Source: Bacillota bacterium (GTDB taxonomy: Bacteria; Bacillota; Dethiobacteria; Dethiobacterales; Dethiobacteraceae). From it: a stretch of DNA of 10,672 nucleotides. How positions within the stretch are numbered: position 1 is the first letter of the stretch; every line of letters starts with the position of its first letter. A program made the position numbers and the translations under genes. Where the stretch lies: contig JANKMV010000047.1 of NCBI GenBank assembly GCA_024650095.1, positions 1-10,672 of the forward strand, in the 5' to 3' direction. This document shows, piece after piece, positions 6,741 to 10,672 of the stretch. The notes below the pieces were generated by a model. The model ran no database searches and had not been told where the DNA came from. It saw only the letters and a list, made by a program, of their open reading frames with translations.

Positions 6741-7148
6741 TTATAAGCCTTCTTCTTCGGCTGCGATCTTTAGTCGATTATCGTATGTTAAGAGAGTGAG
6801 TTCCGGTAGTTGTTTTTGCAGTGTTAACGCGCAGGTTAAGTGCCAAAGATCAGCACCTCGCAGAGGCCATCTCGTTGCTAGATTCTGCATGATATTGATT
6901 TCCGGTTGTAAAATTAAGTTCCGCCAGGGTCCATTTGCCAATGTGTCAAACGCTGCCGTAACAAAAACATCGCGTATTTGTTTATCCCGTTGTAATCGGG
7001 CTATTACGGCGCAGATTTCACTGTAGGCTAATGAAGAAATAACATGAAAACCTGTTACGCTTGCTTTATTTTGTGCTTCTTCACTATGAATGTCTTTAAA
7101 GAGGCACGAGAGAACAGCTGAAGCGTCCCAATATATGACATTATCCAC
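6741..7148 (-). CDS. PIN-domain toxin (VapC-like ribonuclease)
   Basis: A 135-residue PIN-domain protein. In type II toxin-antitoxin pairs such proteins cleave RNA and stop growth when the antitoxin is degraded. The acidic metal-binding residues are present: Asp8 (YWDASA), Glu44 (YSEI), Asp100 (RGADLWHL) and Asp123 (TYDNRL), so the enzyme should be active. It starts with GTG at 7148, with AGGAGG nine bases upstream inside the antitoxin gene. The last eight bases of the antitoxin gene overlap its start, giving coupled translation. Spacing and order (antitoxin first) are typical. Confidence 0.88.
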   Translation of the reverse strand: MDNVIYWDASAVLSCLFKDIHSEEAQNKASVTGFHVISSLAYSEICAVIARLQRDKQIRDVFVTAAFDTLANGPWRNLILQPEINIMQNLATRWPLRGADLWHLTCALTLQKQLPELTLLTYDNRLKIAAEEEGL

Positions 7149-7413
7149 GATTGCGGTCCTCCTGAAGAATCGTTTGAATATCTGCCTGGACAGGCAGCGG
7201 AGGCGGTAGGTGGGTTGTTTCTTTTACATGAGAAAGGACGCCTGCTTGTTCTAAAGCCGCTATGCGGTGGTACAGCGGCAATTCTTCATTTTCCAAACGG
7301 GTCAGTTTTGCTATCGGTTTTCCATGGTCAGTAATAATGATATTTGACCCATCTTGGACTTTTTTTAGCAGGTTGCTTAACTGTGCTTTCGCTTCGCGAA
7401 TGCCTATATACAT
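7141..7413 (-). CDS. Phd/YefM family antitoxin
   Basis: Antitoxin partner of the PIN-domain protein. The N-terminal half (GIREAKAQLSNLLKKVQDG, then ITDHGKPIAKLTRLE) is a Phd/YefM DNA-binding fold; the proline-rich C-terminal third (around HLPPPLPVQAD to the end) should wrap the toxin. The start is uncertain. ATG at 7413 gives 90 residues and begins MYIGIREAK, as these families normally do; ATG at 7425 adds four residues. Neither has a strong ribosome binding site, which is in keeping with a leader of only about 18-30 bases. The stop overlaps the toxin start. The protein probably represses its own promoter together with the toxin. Confidence 0.87.
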   Translation of the reverse strand: MYIGIREAKAQLSNLLKKVQDGSNIIITDHGKPIAKLTRLENEELPLYHRIAALEQAGVLSHVKETTHLPPPLPVQADIQTILQEDRNRG

Positions 7414-7438
7414 TAGCAACACCATCTTTCAATTTGTG

Positions 7439-7482
7439 GTTATAATTTTATTGTAACTACAGTGACCATATTTGTCAATATG
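7439..7482 (-). promoter_or_regulatory. Toxin-antitoxin promoter with two overlapping inverted repeats
   Basis: On the minus strand TTGACA (7473-7478) and TACAAT (7450-7455) are 17 bp apart, a near-perfect sigma-A promoter with transcription starting around 7443. A 19-bp inverted repeat, GTTATAAT-TTT-ATTGTAAC (7439-7457, one mismatch), covers the -10 box. A perfect one, CATATT-TGTC-AATATG (7467-7482), covers the -35. Phd/YefM-type antitoxins repress their own operon through palindromes at the promoter, and these are good candidates. Which of the two is bound cannot be told from sequence. Confidence 0.72.
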
Positions 7483-7569
7483 AATGATGTTCTATAATAA
7501 CAATGATCCTTTTTGAAGACTACTGTTTGTCTAGAATGTAAAGACTGCTTGGGCAATACCGACAAAGCT

Positions 7570-7668
7570 TTACGGATGCTTGTTGAGGATAGCCTCAATA
7601 TACTCCTCCGTAGCAGGGACAATTATTCTCTGCACCGCTTTGTATACATCCAAATCAAGGTTGACCAT
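7570..7668 (-). other. Unidentified short reading frame, possible gene remnant
   Basis: An open frame from ATG at 7668 to TAA at 7570 encodes 32 residues, beginning MVNLDLDVYKAV and ending EAILNKHP. The frame also stays open seven codons upstream, to a TGA. The predicted peptide is amphipathic and helical, with protein-like composition, which is why it is noted. No clear ribosome binding site or family was recognised. It may be the tail of a lost gene. The rest of the 296 bp between the antitoxin and the racemase holds the toxin-antitoxin promoter and a 7-bp inverted repeat (CAAAGCA/TGCTTTG, 7691-7714) just after the racemase stop, without a T run. Confidence 0.25.
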
Positions 7669-7721
7669 TAATTCAAAAGCACGGTATTTTCAAAGCATTG
7701 CTTAATCTGCTTTGTCACGCT

Positions 7722-8429
7722 CTACATTGTAATGTGTTCTTGTAAAGACAACGCCACTGCGGCCTCAGCATGTATCTGTGTTGTATCAAAAATTGGCACG
7801 AGGCTATCCTTTTGACTAATCAACAGTGGAATTTCTGTACACCCCAAAACAACACCTTCGGCTCCGCGGCTGTGCAGGTGTTCAATTATGATTTGAAATG
7901 CTTCCCGTGACGATTGCAGAATCTTACCTTGCACTAATTCTTGGAAAATTACGGCATGAATCACTTCGCGTTCTTTCTGATCGGGTATAATCACTTCAAT
8001 GCCATGCTTTTGGGCCAAACGTGCTTTATAGAAATCTTCTTCCATGGTGTACTTTGTTCCCAGCAGCGCCACTTTTTGCAACCCATTTTTCCGTATTTCC
8101 CCCGCGGCTGCGTCTGCAATATGTAGTAAAGGAATGCCGGTCTGCCTAACCAACGCATCCGCCATTTTATGCATCGTATTGGCACAAATGACTACGAAAT
8201 CTGCGCCACCGTTTTTCAGACGCTGTCCGATGTCAATCATTATATCCGTAAGCTTATCCCACTCGCCTTGCTCCTGAAGTTTCTCAATTTCGGCAAAATC
8301 AAAGGAATACATGATAATTTTTGCTGAATGGGTACTGCCTAAGTGAGCCCTGACAAGTTCGTTGATGATGCGATAATACACAGCGGATGCTTCCCAGCTC
8401 ATGCCGCCAATCAAGCCAATAGTTTTCAT
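7722..8429 (-). CDS. Aspartate/glutamate racemase family protein
   Basis: Cofactor-independent amino-acid racemase of the Asp/Glu/hydantoin racemase superfamily, 235 residues, most like the YgeA/RacX-type branch. It begins MKTIGLIGGMSWEAS, the family's usual opening. The two catalytic cysteines are at 82 (ICANTMHK) and 197 (LGCTEIPLL), so two-base racemisation should be possible. The start is ATG at 8429, with AGGAG eight bases upstream. In-frame starts at 8435 and 8474 are poorly placed or lack a binding site. Such enzymes make D-aspartate, D-glutamate or other D-amino acids for cell walls or for release; the exact substrate cannot be read here. It stands alone, with no recognisable terminator after it and no clear promoter before it. 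Confidence 0.9.
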   Translation of the reverse strand: MKTIGLIGGMSWEASAVYYRIINELVRAHLGSTHSAKIIMYSFDFAEIEKLQEQGEWDKLTDIMIDIGQRLKNGGADFVVICANTMHKMADALVRQTGIPLLHIADAAAGEIRKNGLQKVALLGTKYTMEEDFYKARLAQKHGIEVIIPDQKEREVIHAVIFQELVQGKILQSSREAFQIIIEHLHSRGAEGVVLGCTEIPLLISQKDSLVPIFDTTQIHAEAAVALSLQEHITM

Positions 8430-8491
8430 AATCATCTCTCCTCTGATTCCAAGCCTTTCCCCACCAAATACCAAGCCGAGCAGGTTGAATC

Positions 8492-8560
8492 ATGGATCAG
8501 TTTAATATTACCTTAACTGAAGAACAGTTGCACGAATTTTTTCCAGTAACGCCCTCTTGA
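8492..8560 (+). pseudogene. Possible N-terminal fragment of an IS256-type transposase
   Basis: ATG at 8492 opens 22 codons, reading MDQFNITLTEEQLHEFF and then a few more residues before TGA at 8558. The opening resembles the N-terminus of IS256/Mutator-type transposases (Met-x-x-x-x-x-Thr-Leu-x-x-Glu-x-Leu). No continuation was seen in any frame downstream, and no terminal inverted repeat was recognised. It is opposite in strand to its neighbours and fills an intergenic gap, as expected for the stub of a decayed insertion sequence. The match is short and made from memory, so chance cannot be excluded. Confidence 0.33.
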
Positions 8561-8587
8561 GATTTTCCCTTTGCTGCATAAGTCGAT

Positions 8588-8611
8588 ACGAGCTTTAACA
8601 AAAAAGCTCGT
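8588..8611. repeat. Perfect 9-bp inverted repeat between racemase and exported-protein genes
   Basis: ACGAGCTTT and AAAGCTCGT flank a six-base loop (AACAAA on the plus strand). It lies about 40 bp after the stop of the exported-protein gene and could form a hairpin at the 3' end of that transcript. No T run follows the stem on either strand, so it is a poor intrinsic terminator. It could instead be a regulator site or a relic of the nearby presumed insertion sequence. Confidence 0.4.
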
Positions 8612-8652
8612 TACTGCCTTTGTAGATTTTTACTGTAGACGTATTTGGTTGG

Positions 8653-10176
8653 TTAATTAAAACTAAACAATTTCCAAAAACTTAACTCTGCAGGTTTTGA
8701 TGCCACAGTTTTTTCCGCTGCAGGAAGATTAATGGAAGCTGTCTTTAACACGAACTGAACAGCCGAAACATTCGTGTTTTTTTCAGAAACAAATGATATT
8801 ACCTCATCATCACTGCCAGAAATACTATCAAGCATTTCGTTAATTTCATTACTAACTTCCATCTCCATCCCCGATGTTTCATTTCTTAGTCTTTTTGTTC
8901 CGGCCCGATAAGAAGCAAGACCATCCCTAATATTAATAATTGCCTTATTTAGCTCTGCTCCAGCATTATAGAGCTCACTTGCCGATGATGCTATTACTGA
9001 AGACGAAGCTTTAAGTTCTGCTGTACCATTTGCCAAATCTTTTGCGCCAAAAATAAGCTGTTCCACACCATCCGTATACCCCTGTACTCCCTGAGTAAAT
9101 TGCACAGCACCATCAAGCTGGTTTTTAACTTCAGTAAGAGCAGGACTGTTTGACAATACAGTACTATAATTCTCCGGTGTGAGAACAGGTAAATCTAATC
9201 CCATCTCACCAAGCTGAGCATTAACCGAATCGAAAGTAGCTTGCTGTATTGCCAATGCACCATTCACTAAAGACTCGTTCTGCATTGCCAAATCCGATAA
9301 ACCACCATGCAAGGCCGTTGCTCCTGTATTCAACTGGTCTGTACCCTCTGTTAGCTGTCCCAAACCGTCTTTAAAAGCTTTTTGTCCATCAATATATTTT
9401 TGCATTCCACTTGATAACTGATTCAAGCCGGATAATAATTCGGCAGCACCGTTATCAAGTTTCTTAATCGCCTCAGCAAGTTCGAAGAGTTGCCCCGTAA
9501 ATTCATCACTGTTAACTTCTATTCCCAGGGATAGTTTGATACCGTTTATTGTTATTGCTTCCATTTCAAAATCATGAACATCTGCTGTCACCATAATGTC
9601 TGTGCCATTGCCTGGTAAAACAGTGTAAGCAAGCTGCTTGCTGCTTCCTGCCTCAGCAATAGTGGCATCAGTGGTTTTGATATTGGAGCATAACTCATTA
9701 TCAAGAGAGAGTGCAATTTGTAAGGCATAGTTATTGTAAAAAGAGCTGTTGATATTGTCGTTCTCTTTTACTGACATAGTTATTTTTAGCTTACCGTTTT
9801 TCCCGGCAAGCTCCGCAGCCGATATTTCTTTATCATCCAAATAGTACTTTAGCGCAATATCCCAAGGTATCTCTCTATTATCAAGGGTTCCCTGATAGTA
9901 GAATTGATCAGCTGTGGTGTTTGTGGTGATTTGTTCCCCATTCTGACTAAGCTCTTCAGCTGTTGTCATGTTGCGTATCTCAGTATAACGGCCATAATCG
10001 GTAATTGCACCGCCATTAAAGATATTCACGACATAAAGGTCGTTCACACTCCCATCTGAGTTAAGGATACCGTAGATAACTTCTTTTTTTGCTGAAGGAA
10101 CACCTTCGGCTGCTGCTAAGGCGCCAGATGTAAGTAACAACGTACATATCAATAAATTGGCTACTATCTTTTTCAC
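8653..10176 (-). CDS. Exported coiled-coil protein associated with an MMPL transporter
   Basis: A 507-residue secreted protein of a kind often found beside MMPL-family transporters in Bacillota. Residues 1-23 are a signal peptide (KK, hydrophobic core, cleavage after ALAAA). The N-terminal domain has the marker 'DLYVVNIFNGGAITDYGRY' near 46-64. About 226-300 and 345-445 hold Gly/Leu-spaced heptad-like repeats (LSSGMQKYIDGQKAF..., LTEGTDQLNTG...), as in YhgE/Pip-type proteins, predicting long helices outside the membrane. No C-terminal membrane segment is seen. The start is GTG at 10176 with AGGAG ten bases upstream. A GTG at 10185 lies only one base from AGGAG and would add three residues ahead of the signal peptide. 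It begins 13 bp after the MMPL stop, so the two are surely co-transcribed. Its function is probably a partner or periplasmic extension of the pump; this is inferred. Confidence 0.85.
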   Translation of the reverse strand: MKKIVANLLICTLLLTSGALAAAEGVPSAKKEVIYGILNSDGSVNDLYVVNIFNGGAITDYGRYTEIRNMTTAEELSQNGEQITTNTTADQFYYQGTLDNREIPWDIALKYYLDDKEISAAELAGKNGKLKITMSVKENDNINSSFYNNYALQIALSLDNELCSNIKTTDATIAEAGSSKQLAYTVLPGNGTDIMVTADVHDFEMEAITINGIKLSLGIEVNSDEFTGQLFELAEAIKKLDNGAAELLSGLNQLSSGMQKYIDGQKAFKDGLGQLTEGTDQLNTGATALHGGLSDLAMQNESLVNGALAIQQATFDSVNAQLGEMGLDLPVLTPENYSTVLSNSPALTEVKNQLDGAVQFTQGVQGYTDGVEQLIFGAKDLANGTAELKASSSVIASSASELYNAGAELNKAIINIRDGLASYRAGTKRLRNETSGMEMEVSNEINEMLDSISGSDDEVISFVSEKNTNVSAVQFVLKTASINLPAAEKTVASKPAELSFWKLFSFN

Positions 10177-10189
10177 TGCAGTCACACTC

Positions 10190-10672
10190 CTATCTCTGAT
10201 GGAATTTGTTATTCATGGTAGTCTTTTGGATAATATTATCAAACAACACTAACAAGGCTGGCAGTACACTCGTCACCATAGTAAGTGACAGCAGCGTTCC
10301 TCTGCCAAGTAATGTTCCAAGTTCACTGATAATCGGGTTACTTGTCGTAAAAGCCAATGCAAATCCTGCTGTCGCCAGAATGCTTGCAGAGATAAGAATT
10401 GCTACTAAATTATCTCCAATTGTTACCCGCATAGCCTCTTTTTTAGGCATTGTTTTTCTGTTGCCCAGATAAGCATTGGTCAGTAATATTGCATAGTCCA
10501 CTGTTGCCCCAAGCTGCACCGTACTTAGGATTAAGTACCCAATAAAACTTAAGGGCTGCCCCGTGAAGTAGGGAAAAGAAAGATTGATCCATATTGCCGT
10601 TTGAATAGAAAACAGTAAAAATATTGGCAAGCTCAGCGAACGAAATGTAATAAGTAATACTAAAAACATCCC
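10190..10672 (-). CDS. MMPL/RND family transporter (N-terminal part outside the window)
   Basis: C-terminal 160 residues of a membrane transporter of the RND superfamily, MMPL branch; such pumps export lipids or drugs using the proton gradient. The frame is open through the window end (Gly precedes Met at 10669), so it is cut. The visible part contains about five membrane helices. The motif GATVDYAILLTNAYLG carries the Asp-Tyr pair typical of the proton-relay helix of MMPL proteins and matches the second transmembrane repeat. The last residues (IIQKTTMNNKFHQR) form a short basic tail. It heads, or is inside, an operon with the exported coiled-coil protein. Confidence 0.9.
   Translation of the reverse strand, partial: GMFLVLLITFRSLSLPIFLLFSIQTAIWINLSFPYFTGQPLSFIGYLILSTVQLGATVDYAILLTNAYLGNRKTMPKKEAMRVTIGDNLVAILISASILATAGFALAFTTSNPIISELGTLLGRGTLLSLTMVTSVLPALLVLFDNIIQKTTMNNKFHQR

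Noticed and set aside
7440..7622. Minus-strand frame of 60 residues before the antitoxin
   Set aside because: It overlaps the toxin-antitoxin promoter and is out of frame with the more protein-like short frame at 7570-7668; composition looks non-coding.
7691..7714. 7-bp inverted repeat after the racemase as a terminator
   Set aside because: The loop is ten bases, the stem is AT-rich and no T run follows on the minus strand.
8560..8640. Minus-strand frame with Lys/Arg-rich residues between the racemase and the exported protein
   Set aside because: About 26 codons without a start or binding site, and no family recognised; it overlaps the inverted repeat and the presumed transposase stub.
1..10672. 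CRISPR arrays, tRNA or rRNA genes, riboswitches and phage genes
   Set aside because: No regularly spaced repeats, tRNA arms, T-box or other aptamer-like leaders, or phage structural genes were seen on either strand.

Overview
The window looks like part of a Bacillota (Firmicutes) chromosome, probably an anaerobe of the Clostridia/Negativicutes kind. This rests on strong GGAGG-type ribosome binding sites, frequent GTG and TTG starts, a BaiCD/enoate-reductase type Fe-S flavoenzyme, a NodI/NodJ-type ABC exporter, and an MMPL transporter paired with a secreted coiled-coil protein. No rRNA, tRNA or other marker fixes the genus.

Left part (1-4802): a minus-strand MATE efflux pump (cut by the window start) lies behind a minus-strand TetR-family regulator. 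Divergent from tetR is a two-gene plus-strand unit: a 635-residue enoate reductase-like FMN/4Fe-4S/FAD enzyme, then a short-chain dehydrogenase/reductase (SDR), closed by a clear intrinsic terminator. The flavoenzyme promoter is close to consensus (TTGACA, 17 bp, TATTAT). Two 12-bp palindromic sites, TTACCCCCGTAA and TTACCGCGGTAA, are set 22 bp apart, one in the spacer and one at the expected transcription start. A one-mismatch copy of the first site lies upstream of the MATE gene. The simplest reading is one TetR-controlled regulon in which an inducing compound is reduced by the flavoenzyme and SDR and exported by the MATE pump. This is the most interesting part of the window; the substrate is unknown.

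Middle part (4803-7668): after a convergent intergenic stretch with several inverted repeats comes a minus-strand run of four closely packed genes. Transcription order is Phd/YefM-type antitoxin, PIN-domain (VapC-like) toxin, ABC ATPase and ABC-2 permease. The toxin-antitoxin promoter is near consensus and overlaps two inverted repeats suited to autoregulation. Upstream of it is a short unidentified reading frame that may be a gene remnant.

Right part (7722-10672): an aspartate/glutamate racemase-family gene with both catalytic cysteines, an intergenic stretch holding what looks like the first 22 codons of an IS256-type transposase on the opposite strand, and then an exported coiled-coil protein lying directly behind the C-terminal end of an MMPL/RND transporter cut by the window end.

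Most of the window is ordinary accessory content (efflux, detoxification, toxin-antitoxin). No CRISPR array, phage module, riboswitch or RNA gene was seen.
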